Below, in pieces: positions 35,976 through 45,086 of a DNA stretch of 64,000 nt. The translations under genes and the position numbers were made by a program. Position 1 is the stretch's first letter. The number at the start of each line of letters is the position of its first letter. The notes beneath the pieces were generated by a model that searched no databases, had not been told where the DNA came from, and saw only the letters and a program-made list of their open reading frames with translations. This DNA is from Kitasatospora sp. Root107 (GTDB lineage Bacteria; Actinomycetota; Actinomycetes; Streptomycetales; Streptomycetaceae): NCBI RefSeq assembly GCF_001424875.1, contig NZ_LMCT01000012.1, positions 633,858 through 697,857 of the forward strand, read 5' to 3'.

Positions 35976-37160
35976 TCAGAGCGCGCAGCCCTCGGTGTCG
36001 ACCCTGGTGGTGGCGCCCGCGCCGGCCTGCGCCTCGCCGCGCACCTCGGCGGCGGTCAGCACGTAGCCGGTGTCCGAGCTGTCCAGCGACTTGGCGAAGA
36101 CCACCCCGTACACCCGGCCGTCCGGGGTGAGCAGCGGGCCGCCGCTGTTGCCCTGCCGGACCAGCGAGCGCACCGAGTAGACGTCCCTGACCACCTGGCC
36201 GCGGTGGTAGATGTCCGGGCCGTTGGCCTGGATCCGGCCCCGGATGCGGGCGGGCTGGACGTTGAACGCGCCGTTCTCCGGGAAGCCCGCGACGATCGCG
36301 CTGTCGTTGGTCTTCGCCTCGTCGGCGAAGCTCAGCGCCGGGGCGTTCAGCTTCGGCACATCCAGCACCGCGATGTCGCGCTGCCAGTCGTAGCGGACCA
36401 CGGTGGCGTCGTAGAGCTGGCCGGTGCCGCCGATCTGCACGGTCGGCTCGTCCACGCCGCCGACCACGTGGGCGTTGGTCATCACCCGGTGCGGGGCGAA
36501 CACGAAGCCGGTGCCCTCCAGGGTCTTGCCGCAGGCGGTGGCGGTGCCGACCACCTTGACCAGGCTCTGCCGGGCCTTCGCCACCACCGGGCTGGCGGCC
36601 AGCGCCGGGTCGGGCGGCTCCACCTCGGTGATCGACTCCCGCTCGAAGGGGTTGAAGACCTGTGGGAAGCCGTTCCTGGCCAGCGCCTTGGTGAAGTCGG
36701 AGAACCAGTTCGGCGCGTCCGCCGGCAGCGCGGACTGCACCCCGCCGAGCACCTCGGAGGTCCGGACCTGCTTGGAGACGGTCGGCAGCGAGGTGCCCGC
36801 CAGCGCGGAGCCGATCAGCCAGGCGACCAGCAGCATCGAGATCACGTTGACCACCGAGCCGCCGACCGCGTCCAGCGTCCTGGCCGGGCGCCGGCCGATG
36901 TGGCCGCGCAGCTTCCAGCCGAAGTGAGTGGTCACCGCCTGGCCGATCGCGGCGAAGACGATCACCACCACGACCGCGACCACCGAGGCCACCGTGCCGG
37001 GGTCGAGGTGGCGCAGCAGCAGCGGGAGCAGCTGGACGGCGATCAGACCGCCGCTCAGGAACCCGAGCACCGACAGCACGCCGACCACGAAGCCCTGCCG
37101 GTAGCCGGTCACGGCAAAACCCAGCGCGGCGACGATCAGCAGCAGATCCAGGACATTCAC
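35976..37160 (-). CDS. marP: MarP-type membrane serine protease
   Basis: 394 residues from GTG 37160 (GGGAGG upstream). Four N-terminal helices (CvpA-like, about residues 1-140) anchor a periplasm-facing chymotrypsin/HtrA-like protease domain. Catalytic triad H231 (TNAHVVGG), D262 (RDIAVLD) and S339 (GNSGGPL), near the 235/264/343 of M. tuberculosis MarP (Rv3671c), which protects cells at acid pH by cleaving the peptidoglycan hydrolase RipA. Cysteines in TACGKT and EGC fit the redox-sensitive disulfide known in MarP. Position beside the NUDIX gene and nth is conserved. Confidence 0.92.
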   Translation of the reverse strand: MNVLDLLLIVAALGFAVTGYRQGFVVGVLSVLGFLSGGLIAVQLLPLLLRHLDPGTVASVVAVVVVIVFAAIGQAVTTHFGWKLRGHIGRRPARTLDAVGGSVVNVISMLLVAWLIGSALAGTSLPTVSKQVRTSEVLGGVQSALPADAPNWFSDFTKALARNGFPQVFNPFERESITEVEPPDPALAASPVVAKARQSLVKVVGTATACGKTLEGTGFVFAPHRVMTNAHVVGGVDEPTVQIGGTGQLYDATVVRYDWQRDIAVLDVPKLNAPALSFADEAKTNDSAIVAGFPENGAFNVQPARIRGRIQANGPDIYHRGQVVRDVYSVRSLVRQGNSGGPLLTPDGRVYGVVFAKSLDSSDTGYVLTAAEVRGEAQAGAGATTRVDTEGCAL

Positions 37161-37236
37161 CCGGCTACCCTCCCATGGGCCGACGCCCGAACGGCGGTAC
37201 ACCCGGTGACGCCGTGCAACTCCCGCACGTCGGCCG

Positions 37237-37899
37237 CTACAGGCTGACCGTCCGGGAGCTGTCCCACTCCCGTTCCAGGCCGCTGTAGTGCAGCACCCGG
37301 TCGATCACACCCGCCGTGAAGCCCCAGACCAGCCGGCCCGCCACCTCGAAGGCCGGGCCGACATGGCCGGACGGGTGCCGCAGCCGGGCCCGGTTGGCCG
37401 GGTCGGTCAGCTCGGTCAGTGGCACCCGGAACACCGCACCCGTCTCGGCCGGATCGACCGGCGCGACCGGGGTCTCCCGGCGCCACCAACCCAGCACGGG
37501 GGTCACCACGAAGTCGCTGACCGGGATGTACAGCGCGGGCAGGACCGCGAACACCTGCACCCCGGCCGGGTCGAGGCCGGTCTCCTCCTCCGCCTCGCGC
37601 AGCGCGGCGGCCACCGGGCCGACACTCGCCGGGTCGCCGTCCACCGGGTCCAGCGCACCGCCCGGGAAGGACGGCTGGCCGGCGTGCGAGCGCAGCGCCC
37701 TGGCCCGCTCGATCAGCAGCAGGTCAGGACCTGAGGGACCGTCACCGAACAGCACCAGCACGGCCGAGGCCCGGCCCCCCTGGGCCGGCGGCAGGAACCT
37801 GCTGAGCTGCTCGGGCCGGACGGTCTCGGCCGCCTCCCGTACCGGCAGCAGCCACCGCGGCAGCCCGTCCCGCTCGATCAGTTCCGCCAGCCCCGTCAC
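37237..37899 (-). CDS. NUDIX hydrolase, coenzyme A diphosphatase type
   Basis: 220 residues from GTG 37899, overlapping the nth stop (GTGA). NUDIX box [31 protein letters not shown] with the REAEEETG core, preceded by [12 protein letters not shown], the UPF0035/NudL signature seen in CoA pyrophosphatases. Likely cleaves CoA or related nucleotides to the phosphopantetheine and 3',5'-ADP; inferred from family. Translationally coupled to nth. Confidence 0.85.
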   Translation of the reverse strand: MTGLAELIERDGLPRWLLPVREAAETVRPEQLSRFLPPAQGGRASAVLVLFGDGPSGPDLLLIERARALRSHAGQPSFPGGALDPVDGDPASVGPVAAALREAEEETGLDPAGVQVFAVLPALYIPVSDFVVTPVLGWWRRETPVAPVDPAETGAVFRVPLTELTDPANRARLRHPSGHVGPAFEVAGRLVWGFTAGVIDRVLHYSGLEREWDSSRTVSL

Positions 37900-38720
37900 C
37901 CGGACACCTCCACCGTCACCGTCCCGGCCGGTGGCGCGGGCTCGCCCGGGTAGTCGGCCGGCGGCTTGAGCCGTTGGCCCGGCTGGCCACCCTTCTCGTA
38001 CTTCAGCAGCTTCGCGGCCTTCTCGGGGTCGGTTTCGCCGACTCCGTAGGACGGGCAGAGCGCGGCGATCGGGCAGGCCCCGCAGGCCGGGCGGCGGGCG
38101 TGGCAGATCCGGCGGCCGTGGAACACCACCCGGTGCGAGAGCATCGTCCACTCGGACTTCGGGAAGATCTCCGCCACCGTCGCCTCGACCTTGACCGGGT
38201 CCTCGTCCGTGGTCCACCCGAACCGCCGGGCCAGCCGCCCGAAGTGGGTGTCCACGGTGATCCCCGGCACGCCGAACACGTTGCCGAGCACCACGTTCGC
38301 GGTCTTCCGTCCGACCCCGGGCAGCGTGACCAGATCCACCAGGCGGCCGGGCACCTCACCACCGAAGTTGTCCCGGAGCGCGATCGACAGCCCGATCAGC
38401 GACCTCGCCTTGGCGCGGAAGAACCCGGTCGGCCGGATGATCTCCTCCAGCTCCTCCGGCACCGCCGCTGCCATGTCCTCCGGCGTCGGGTACTTCGCGA
38501 ACAGCGCCGGGGTGGTCTGATTCACCCTCAGATCGGTGGTCTGCGCCGACAGCACGGTGGCCACCAGCAGCTCGAACGGGTTCTCGAAGTCCAGCTCCGG
38601 GTGCGCGTACGGGTAGACCTCCGCCAACTCCCGGTTGATCTTCCGGGCCCGCCGCACCATGCCCAGGTGCGACTCCGGCTTGCGCCCCTTCACGGGCGGC
38701 TCGACCTTGCTCTCTGCCAT
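37896..38720 (-). CDS. nth: Endonuclease III
   Basis: 274 residues from ATG 38720. DNA glycosylase/AP lyase for oxidised pyrimidines. Helix-hairpin-helix [13 protein letters not shown] with the catalytic Lys (K in GRKTA), then the [14 protein letters not shown] aspartate, and the 4Fe-4S loop [17 protein letters not shown] (C-x6-C-x2-C-x5-C). The C-terminal 50 residues are Pro-rich. Normal start is supported by homologues. Partial, degraded copies of this gene lie at 39603-39725 and 40685-40728. Confidence 0.95.
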   Translation of the reverse strand: MAESKVEPPVKGRKPESHLGMVRRARKINRELAEVYPYAHPELDFENPFELLVATVLSAQTTDLRVNQTTPALFAKYPTPEDMAAAVPEELEEIIRPTGFFRAKARSLIGLSIALRDNFGGEVPGRLVDLVTLPGVGRKTANVVLGNVFGVPGITVDTHFGRLARRFGWTTDEDPVKVEATVAEIFPKSEWTMLSHRVVFHGRRICHARRPACGACPIAALCPSYGVGETDPEKAAKLLKYEKGGQPGQRLKPPADYPGEPAPPAGTVTVEVSG

Positions 38721-38819
38721 GCACGCAGGCTACGCCGAACCGTAAGCCTCGATGTTCGGGTTTGCTTGGGCAGTGCTGCCTCAACGCCACCGGGGAACGC
38801 GGAGGCCGCGGCTCGACTC

Positions 38820-39160
38820 TCAAATCGACCGGTCCACCTCGCCAATCCGCCGTTCAACCTCAAGGTCATCGGTGACGAGCTGCGAGGGGAGCTGGCGGTA
38901 TGGCGTGCCGCCCAGAGAAGGCTGCTGCACGCCGCCTGGCTGGTGCCGCTCGGCGAACTTCGCGGAGATGGAAGCCCGGGAGTTCGACCTGCAGGCCATT
39001 CCCGGTCGGCGCGGGAAAGTCGGCCGAGCGTGTGCACAGTGTCCTCGAACCACCTGGTCGCGGCGGCGGGCGGTACGTCCTCGTCATCGCTCAGGTCGAT
39101 ACTCACGACGAGATCCGCGTGGAGACCCTGGCCAAGATGGTTGAGCAGGGTGTCGGTCAT
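38820..39160 (-). pseudogene. Small unrecognised gene with a broken frame
   Basis: ATG at 39160 behind CGGAGCG starts MTDTLLNHLGQGLHADLVV, followed by SIDLSDDEDVPPAAATRWFEDTVHTLG, natural-looking protein sequence. After about residue 55 the composition becomes improbable, while another frame reads SISAKFAERHQPGGVQQ and ends ...DDLEVERRIGEVDRSI at 38820. One indel near 39000 would restore a protein of about 113 residues. No family recognised. Start of the accessory block. Confidence 0.4.
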
Positions 39161-39196
39161 GGTCGCTCCGGAGAAGTAAGAAGGTGGCCGAATATG

Positions 39197-39589
39197 TCAG
39201 CACTGCCACAGGAACGCGGCCTGCTCGCAGGGCTCACATGCGAAGACACAGGCGCTGCCGCAGCCGCCGAAGTTCATCGCTGTGGTGTGGTCGGGGCCTT
39301 CCTCCAGTTGGGCGATGATTGGCATCGCCCGGGCACAGGACGGGCAGGACGGCGTTTCGTCGTTCTGGAGCCAAGAGGGTGATCCGCCGAGTTGGCCGAG
39401 GACCTCCATGCTCGACCGGCCGGTCCGTGCGGCCCATGCCTCGTGGGCCTGGTCGTAGTCCGAGTTGGCAACGGACTCGAAGGCGGCTGTACGGACCGCG
39501 CCGAGCAAGATCACCTCCTCGTCGTCGCCCGCGCCGAGTTCGGGCAGCGGCATGCGCACGAGCCCGTCCGTAGGGAAGAGCAGCGCCCG
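39197..39589 (-). pseudogene. Truncated DUF1963-like protein (C-terminal part)
   Basis: Residues LLFPTDGLVRMPLPELG... through LGQLGGSPSWLQNDETPSCPSC and MNFGGCGSACVFACEPCEQAAFLWQC resemble the C-terminal half of YwqG/DUF1963 proteins, with the paired cysteines near the end. The frame stays open upstream to 39829, but there it crosses the nth remnant and reads as nonsense, so the true N-terminus is missing. Probably a fragment left by rearrangement. It may still be translated. Confidence 0.5.
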
Positions 39590-39602
39590 GTGCCGGCGGC
39601 GC

Positions 39603-39725
39603 GACCAAGTCCTCCGGCCGGCCCGGCACCTCGCCACCGAGGTTGCACCGTGGCCGCCGCCAACTCGAACGGCGGCTCGAAGTCCAGCTCCGGATGCGCG
39701 TACGGATCGACCTCCGCCTTCCAGA
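39603..39725 (-). pseudogene. Degraded partial copy of nth
   Basis: On the minus strand this encodes [19 protein letters not shown], against [19 protein letters not shown] in intact Nth (residues 33-51), then jumps in another frame to NLGGEVPGRPEDLV, against [14 protein letters not shown] (residues about 118-131). DNA over the first block matches 38571-38625 at nearly nine of ten bases. About 67 codons between are deleted. Clear remnant of a second nth copy. Confidence 0.8.
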
Positions 39726-39893
39726 CCTTGTTCCCTGTCTCTCCACCAGGCAGGGCCGCCTACGGCTTGTGCCCGGCCAACGACTTTTGGCCTAGGTCTC
39801 CAGTCGGTGATCTTCAGAACCAAGGGCACCTATGCTGCCGATGTCAGCCGCCCCACGTGGGACACCGGCCAATACTCAACGGGGGAGCGCAAG

Positions 39894-40622
39894 ATGAGGT
39901 TCGACGACCACCGCGTCGTCATCACCGCCGCCGGTCGGGACTTCGGCCGGACTCTTGCCATCCGGTTCGCCGATCTCGGAGCCGAAGTCTTTCTCTCCGC
40001 ACGCACGCTCGCCGCCGCCGAGCGCGTCGGGGAGGAGATACGGGGCCGGGGCCACCAACGAGTCCACGCCTTCGCCTGCGACCTGACCGACCCCGCGTCG
40101 ATCCGTACCTTCGCCGACCAGGTTGCCCAGCAGACCGACCATATCGACGTGCTCGTCAACAACGGCTCCCGCTGGCTCGAAGGAGCGGACCTGCTCTCCG
40201 CCTCCGACGCGGACGTGATCGACACCATCGCGTCCGGCGCGACCGGCACTGTTCTGACGGTCAAGCAGTTCCTCCCGCTCCTGCTCGCCTCGGAGAAGCC
40301 GGACGTGGTCACCATGGTCTCCACCTGCGGCTCCCCCGGCCACCATCGCTCCAACGCCCACGACGCCTTCTACGCGGCCAAGCATGCCCAGGCAGGATTC
40401 ACCGAGATCCTCTCCAAGCGCCTCCGCCCGCAAGGCGTCCGAGTGATTTCCCTCTACCCGCCCGACTTCGACAACACCCACCCACTCACCGAGGAGTGGG
40501 AGGCCGCACCCCGCGACGCGGGCTCCACTCTCACCGCACAGTCACTCGTCGACTGCGTGCACTTCGCCATCACCCAGCCCCGCGACTGCTTCATCAAGGC
40601 GTTCCACTTCGAGCAGGTCTGA
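39894..40622 (+). CDS. Short-chain dehydrogenase/reductase
   Basis: 242 residues from ATG 39894 behind GGGGGAG. Rossmann start VVITAAGRDFGRTLAIRFA is an altered form of TGxxxGxG (the first Gly replaced by Ala-Ala). CDLTD, VLVNNGS and the active-site Tyr-Lys FYAAKHAQ are present; the serine is in VSTCGS. Likely NAD(P)-dependent but the substrate cannot be inferred. It lies alone between two nth remnants, so it came with the rearrangement. Confidence 0.85.
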   Translation: MRFDDHRVVITAAGRDFGRTLAIRFADLGAEVFLSARTLAAAERVGEEIRGRGHQRVHAFACDLTDPASIRTFADQVAQQTDHIDVLVNNGSRWLEGADLLSASDADVIDTIASGATGTVLTVKQFLPLLLASEKPDVVTMVSTCGSPGHHRSNAHDAFYAAKHAQAGFTEILSKRLRPQGVRVISLYPPDFDNTHPLTEEWEAAPRDAGSTLTAQSLVDCVHFAITQPRDCFIKAFHFEQV

Positions 40623-40684
40623 CCGAGACCCGACTCCCGCCACAGACCCGAACCTGCGGGCCCGGTCACTACCGCCGGTCGCGT

Positions 40685-40728
40685 CGTCTGATTCAGCCTC
40701 AGGTCGGCCGACTGAGCCGGCAACACCG
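40685..40728 (-). pseudogene. Second fragment of nth
   Basis: The minus strand reads PVLPAQSADLRLNQTT, against [16 protein letters not shown] in intact Nth (residues about 56-70). DNA identity to 38515-38558 is 34 of 44 by hand count. Together with the fragment at 39603-39725 it brackets the SDR gene. The order of fragments is not that of the gene, so they come from separate events. Confidence 0.6.
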
Positions 40729-40772
40729 GGTCCTGGCCGTCGGCGGCGCTGGTGATTCCGTCATCCCGAGGG

Positions 40773-40796
40773 TGGGGTGTACCTGAATACACCCCA
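40773..40796. promoter_or_regulatory. Palindromic operator candidate upstream of the CPBP gene
   Basis: TGGGGTGTA, six bases, then TACACCCCA: a perfect 9-bp inverted repeat 89 bp before the CPBP start. The core TGTA-N6-TACA resembles operators of dimeric helix-turn-helix regulators. Which regulator is unknown. Confidence 0.5.
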
Positions 40797-40885
40797 TGTG
40801 GGCAGCTGGGCGCAGTGGTTGTGAGTTCGTCGACCGGCAGAGTCGATGGCGGCAGGTATGGATCGAGCGGCGGGGAGGCCGGAAC

Positions 40886-41707
40886 ATGCGGCGGTGGAAG
40901 GTGGAGACGGGGGTGTTCCTGGCCGTCGCGTTCGTGGCGGCGGGGGCACTGGGGGCGGTGCAGCCCGCGACGGGGATACCGTCGGAGGTGGTCCAGCTGA
41001 CGCAGTTCGGGCCGGCTGCCGGGGTGGCGGTGGTGGCGCTGCTGTGGCCGTCCCGGATCAGGACCCGGCTCGCCGGTAGCCTGCCCGGTCGTTCGGGACG
41101 CGGTCCGGCGGACGGTTCGGAGGGTGGCCCGACGCGGGGCCGGGCGGTGCGGTTGCTGTTCACGGCGCTGCTGATCGTCGCGCTCAGCGCGGGGACGTAC
41201 GCGCTGGTCGGTGGCTCCGCCGGGATGACCGATCCGCGCGCACTGCGGGAGCCTTTCGTGCTGATCGTGTTGGCGCAACTGGTGGGCGCGTGCAGTGAGG
41301 AGATCGGCTGGCGCTGCTTGCTCCAGCCGCTGGTGCGGACCCGGTTCGGCCCAGTCAGCGCCTCGGTGCTGGTGGGGCTGGTGTGGGGGGCATGGCACGT
41401 ACAGGTCTTCGCGCAGGCCCCGGCGTACACGGTCGGCTTCCTGCTGGCCACCGTGGCGATGTCGGTGGTCCTCGGTCTGGGCCTGGAAGGCGTACGAGCG
41501 AACCGGCTGCTGCTCGCGGGTGGTTTTCACACCTTGATCAACCTGGGCATGCTGCTCTTCATGGACAAGGAATCCGGCGCGGTGGTGCCCATGGTGCTGT
41601 TCGGTGCTGCCTGCCTGCTGGCGGCGGTGCCGTGGGTGCTCCGTACCCTGCCCGCGGCACGGACGTCGGCGGAGTACGCCCTGACGGCGGGGCACCGGGG
41701 GCGCTGA
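40886..41707 (+). CDS. CPBP family intramembrane glutamic protease (CAAX-protease type)
   Basis: 273 residues from ATG 40886 behind GGGGAGG. About eight helices. Family motifs: SEEIGWRCLLQPL (EExxxR), WGAWHVQVF (first conserved His) and GGFHTLINL (HxxxN). Bacterial members cleave membrane peptides, process small peptides or give bacteriocin immunity. It is immediately followed by a histidine kinase gene, with 1 bp between, suggesting one operon and a shared envelope signal. Confidence 0.85.
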   Translation: MRRWKVETGVFLAVAFVAAGALGAVQPATGIPSEVVQLTQFGPAAGVAVVALLWPSRIRTRLAGSLPGRSGRGPADGSEGGPTRGRAVRLLFTALLIVALSAGTYALVGGSAGMTDPRALREPFVLIVLAQLVGACSEEIGWRCLLQPLVRTRFGPVSASVLVGLVWGAWHVQVFAQAPAYTVGFLLATVAMSVVLGLGLEGVRANRLLLAGGFHTLINLGMLLFMDKESGAVVPMVLFGAACLLAAVPWVLRTLPAARTSAEYALTAGHRGR

Positions 41708-41708
41708 C

Positions 41709-43037
41709 GTGAAGACAGGAGTCGGCGGCTGGGTCGCCCTCGGGCGGTGTCAGCTGCTGTCGCTGGCCGCCATCGCGGCGGGCGCTGTCGGCGGACTCGT
41801 GGTCTGCGCGCTGCTCCTCCTGCCGCTCGGCGTGGGATTTCGCCTGTTGCCACCCACTGCGACGGCCCTGCGGCGGTTCTCCGACCGCCACCGGTCCTGG
41901 ACGGTCCGCTGGACGGGTATGCCGATCAGCCCGCCCGAACCGCTCGCCGGGGAAGGGCCGGGGAGCGGCCGCAGGCGGGCGGTCGGCCTGCTCGGCGACG
42001 ACGGTTTCTGGCGTGATCTCCGCTGGGCGTTGTTGGAGCCGTGTACGGGGGGCGTGCTGGTGGTCGTGCCGCTGGCGTTGGTCGAGTACGGGGTGTTCGG
42101 CGTGCTGGTGCAGCCGTTCGTCTGGCGACTGCTCGGTGACGGCAACTGGTACGCCTTCGTCCCGGTCCACTCGACCGCCACCGTGCTGGCCGCCCTCGTG
42201 CTGGGCGTCGCGTTCGTCGTGGCGGGGCTGCGACTGTCCCCCGTAGCGCTGCGGCTGCACGCGCGCTGGAGCCGGCGTGCGCTGTCCGCTCCGCGCAGTA
42301 CCGAGTTGGTCCGCCGGATCGAGTACCTCGCCGAGACCCGCGCGGACGCGCTCGATGTGCAGGCGGCCGAGCTCCGCCGGATTGAACGGGACCTGCACGA
42401 CGGCGCGCAAGCCCGGCTGGTCGCCCTGGGCATGACGGTGGACCGGGCAGCCCGTCTCCTGGACACCGGTCGACCTGACACCGGTGTCCAGGAGGCGGCC
42501 ACCCTGCCGTTGCGGACCGGCCACGAGCTGCCGGCCGTCCGGGAGCTGCTGGCCGAGGTGCGGGCCCTCTCGGACCGGGCGCTCCAGGACCTGCGGGACC
42601 TGGTCCACGGAATCCTCCCGCCCGTCCTCGCCGACCGTGGTCTCGGCGATGCCGTCCGGTCGCTGGCGCTGGACAGCTTCCTGGACGTCCACGTCGAGGC
42701 CCGGCTGCCCGGACGGCTCCCGGCCGCCGTCGAATCGGCCGCCTACTTCGCGGTCGGCGAGCTGCTCGCCAACGCGGCCAAGCACTCCGGCGCCCACGAC
42801 GTACGCGTCCGCCTGGACCACACGGACGGCACCCTGCGGATCACGGTCGCCGACGACGGCCACGGCGGCGCGGACGCCTCCCGGGGGAGCGGACTGGCCG
42901 GAATCCGTCGCAGGCTGAGTAGCTTCGACGGAACCCTCGCCCTGCACAGCCCGCAGGGCGGACCGACCATCGTGACCTTGGAGATACCGTGCGCGTCGTC
43001 CTCGCCGAAGACCTCTTCCTGCTCCGGGACGGGCTGA
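41709..43037 (+). CDS. Sensor histidine kinase, NarL-type (HisKA_3)
   Basis: 442 residues from GTG 41709. Four N-terminal helices with the actinobacterial sensor pattern (HRSWTVRWTGMPISPPEPL) precede HisKA_3, with phospho-acceptor H230 in ERDLHDGAQARLVALGM, and a GHKL ATPase domain (ELLANAAKHSGA, DDGHGGA, GSGLAGIRRRL). An insertion of about 15 residues after the DHp first helix (LDTGRPDTGVQEAATLPL) is encoded around a perfect 15-bp hairpin. The last 49 bp overlap the response regulator start. Confidence 0.9.
   Translation: MKTGVGGWVALGRCQLLSLAAIAAGAVGGLVVCALLLLPLGVGFRLLPPTATALRRFSDRHRSWTVRWTGMPISPPEPLAGEGPGSGRRRAVGLLGDDGFWRDLRWALLEPCTGGVLVVVPLALVEYGVFGVLVQPFVWRLLGDGNWYAFVPVHSTATVLAALVLGVAFVVAGLRLSPVALRLHARWSRRALSAPRSTELVRRIEYLAETRADALDVQAAELRRIERDLHDGAQARLVALGMTVDRAARLLDTGRPDTGVQEAATLPLRTGHELPAVRELLAEVRALSDRALQDLRDLVHGILPPVLADRGLGDAVRSLALDSFLDVHVEARLPGRLPAAVESAAYFAVGELLANAAKHSGAHDVRVRLDHTDGTLRITVADDGHGGADASRGSGLAGIRRRLSSFDGTLALHSPQGGPTIVTLEIPCASSSPKTSSCSGTG
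42456..42494. repeat. Perfect 15-bp inverted repeat inside the kinase gene
   Basis: CTCCTGGACACCGGT, nine bases, and its exact reverse complement. It encodes the LLDTGRPDTGVQE insertion between the two DHp helices. It may be the scar of a small insertion or fold in the mRNA. Confidence 0.85.
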
Positions 43038-43633
43038 CCCGGACCCTGCGGGAACACGGCTTCGACGTGGTCGCGGCCGTGGACAACGGCCCGGCCCTGC
43101 TGCGCGCGCTGCACGAGGAGCAGCCGGACGTCGCCGTGGTCGACATCCGCCTGCCGCCGACCTTCACCGACGAAGGCCTGCAGGCCGCCCTTCAGGCCCG
43201 CCGCATCCGCCCCGGCCTGCCCGTCCTGATCCTCTCCCAGTACGTCGACCAGCTGTACGCCCACGAGCTGCTGGCCGGGGGCCAGGGCGCGATCGGCTAC
43301 CTGCTGAAGGACCGGGTCACCCACACCGCCCAGTTCATCGACGCGGTGCGCACCGTCGCCGCCGGCGGCACGGTCATGGACCCCCAGGTCATCGCCAAAC
43401 TGCTGGCCCGCAGCGACGCCAGGGGCAACACCGCGGAGCTGACCGCACGCGAGCACGAGGTGCTGAAACTGATGGCGGAGGGCAGGTCGAACGCGGCCAT
43501 CATGAACAGCCTGCACATCAGCGAGAGCGCGGTCGCCAAGCACACCGCGAGCATCTTCGCCAAGCTACGGATCGAGGCGTCCGCTGACGACAACCGCCGG
43601 GTCCTCGCGGTACTGGCCCACCTCAAGCGGTAG
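42989..43633 (+). CDS. NarL/LuxR-family response regulator
   Basis: 214 residues from GTG 42989 (TTGGAGA upstream), overlapping the kinase gene. Receiver domain with acidic D8/E7 pair, phosphorylation site D52 in VVDIRLPP and K in GYLLKDRV, then a LuxR helix-turn-helix (LTAREHEVLKLMAEGRSNAAIMNSLHISESAVAKHTASIFAKL). Probably controls the CPBP gene or the adjacent lipoprotein. Confidence 0.93.
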   Translation: MRVVLAEDLFLLRDGLTRTLREHGFDVVAAVDNGPALLRALHEEQPDVAVVDIRLPPTFTDEGLQAALQARRIRPGLPVLILSQYVDQLYAHELLAGGQGAIGYLLKDRVTHTAQFIDAVRTVAAGGTVMDPQVIAKLLARSDARGNTAELTAREHEVLKLMAEGRSNAAIMNSLHISESAVAKHTASIFAKLRIEASADDNRRVLAVLAHLKR

Positions 43634-43736
43634 AACGGCTCACGGTGGCCTTCTCGCATCCGGTCGGCGGCCAGACTCACCGTCAATCTGTCTTATTATT
43701 CCGACTTCTGATGAAGCATCGGGACGGGGGACAGTC

Positions 43737-44987
43737 ATGAGGTTCAAGCATCGGGCACCGGCCGTCGCGACGGCGTTCGCGCTGGCGCTGCTGGCCGGCT
43801 GCGCCGGCAGCTCGGGGACAGCGGGAACGGCCGGGACCGCGCCGCAGCCGGGTGGCGGTACGGCGGCCGGCAGCGCGAGCACCGGCGGCTCGACGTTCAG
43901 GGGCAAGGACCTGGTGATCAGCGCCGGCTGCACCGTACCCGCCTCCCGGCCCGCCACGGTGTGGGTCCGGGGCTTCGACCCGTCCACCTGGAACAAGGTG
44001 GCCTCGGTGGAGTTCACCCTGCCCGCGCAGGTAGTGATCGACAAGCGGGACCGGGAGGAGCTGAGCGCCCTCTACTCACTGTGCGCGGAGAACCTCCCGC
44101 ACGAGGAGCCGGCCGGCGGAACCGCCACCTCCGACGCGGCGTTCGGCCCTCGGGTCCGGCAGCTCTTCGACCGCGACTTCACCAAGCTCGCGGTGGTCAC
44201 CGCCGACGACCGGACCGGCGCGCGCCACGTCGGATACGTCGACCTCGCCGGCAAGTTCACCGACCTCACCGGGGACGGCGACGGCTTCACCACCACCCCG
44301 AAGGAACAGGACGCCCTGTTCGCCCCCGACGGCGAAAGCGTCTGGTTCACCCACCTCGACGCCGCCCGCCGGCAGCACATCGCCAGCCGCGCTACCTCCG
44401 GCACCCACCAGATCACCGAACAGTGGGCCGGCGAGCCGCCCACCAGCCTCGACAACATCCTGCTGCTCGGCGGTTCGCCACTGCGCGGCCTGCTCGGCCC
44501 GGGCCCGCGCTTCAGCCCCGACGGCAAGCGGGTCGCCGACTTCGTCTCCGGGCAGGGCCGCAGCGTCACCCCCGTCACCGCGAGCGGTCCGCCGACGACC
44601 GCGGGCCTCCTCCGCCTCCCCGACTTCGAATGCGAGCCGTCCGGCTGGGTCGACAACCACACCCTGCTCTGCGCGCACAACCGGACCAGCCCGGACGCCA
44701 AGCACCTCAACAACTTCTGGACCGTCGACGTCGACCGGCTGCGCCCTGCGGACTCGAGTGAGACCACGGACGGCGCCGGCCCCGACCTGCTCCCGGTGAC
44801 CGACCGCAAGAACCTTCCCCTCGCCGTCTCACCGGACGGCAAGCACCTGCTCTTCCGCTCCGTCCAGGGCAAGGTCGAGCAGCCGTACGTCACCGCCCTC
44901 ACCCCCGGGGCCCAACCCCAGCAGATCGCCACCCAGGACGCCGCCACCGCACTCGGCTACGGCGACGTCGTCCTCGAGTGGCGCTGA
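43737..44987 (+). CDS. Lipoprotein with TolB-like propeller repeats
   Basis: 416 residues from ATG 43737. Signal peptide ends in the lipobox LLAGC (Cys 22). After a Gly/Ser/Thr linker, repeats like DALFAPDGESVWFT, GPRFSPDGKRVADFV and LAVSPDGKHLLFRS are WD40/PD40-type beta-propeller blades as in TolB. Probably an extracellular binding protein. An AT-rich patch (43692-43700) lies in the 103-bp gap after the response regulator, so it may have its own promoter. Confidence 0.82.
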   Translation: MRFKHRAPAVATAFALALLAGCAGSSGTAGTAGTAPQPGGGTAAGSASTGGSTFRGKDLVISAGCTVPASRPATVWVRGFDPSTWNKVASVEFTLPAQVVIDKRDREELSALYSLCAENLPHEEPAGGTATSDAAFGPRVRQLFDRDFTKLAVVTADDRTGARHVGYVDLAGKFTDLTGDGDGFTTTPKEQDALFAPDGESVWFTHLDAARRQHIASRATSGTHQITEQWAGEPPTSLDNILLLGGSPLRGLLGPGPRFSPDGKRVADFVSGQGRSVTPVTASGPPTTAGLLRLPDFECEPSGWVDNHTLLCAHNRTSPDAKHLNNFWTVDVDRLRPADSSETTDGAGPDLLPVTDRKNLPLAVSPDGKHLLFRSVQGKVEQPYVTALTPGAQPQQIATQDAATALGYGDVVLEWR

Positions 44988-45086
44988 CGCCGTAAGGCGA
45001 GGTCGCAGCCGACGGGCCGTCAGGGGACCCGAAGCGATCAGGAATCGAGAAGCGGCGCCGACCGGACCGCCGTTAGCGTGAGATCC

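Larger units (their letters stand above)
40623..40885. other. Gap holding an nth remnant and a palindrome
   Basis: 263 bp between the SDR and CPBP genes. It contains a second nth fragment (40685-40728) and a perfect 9-bp palindrome (40773-40796). No further gene seen. Confidence 0.5.
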
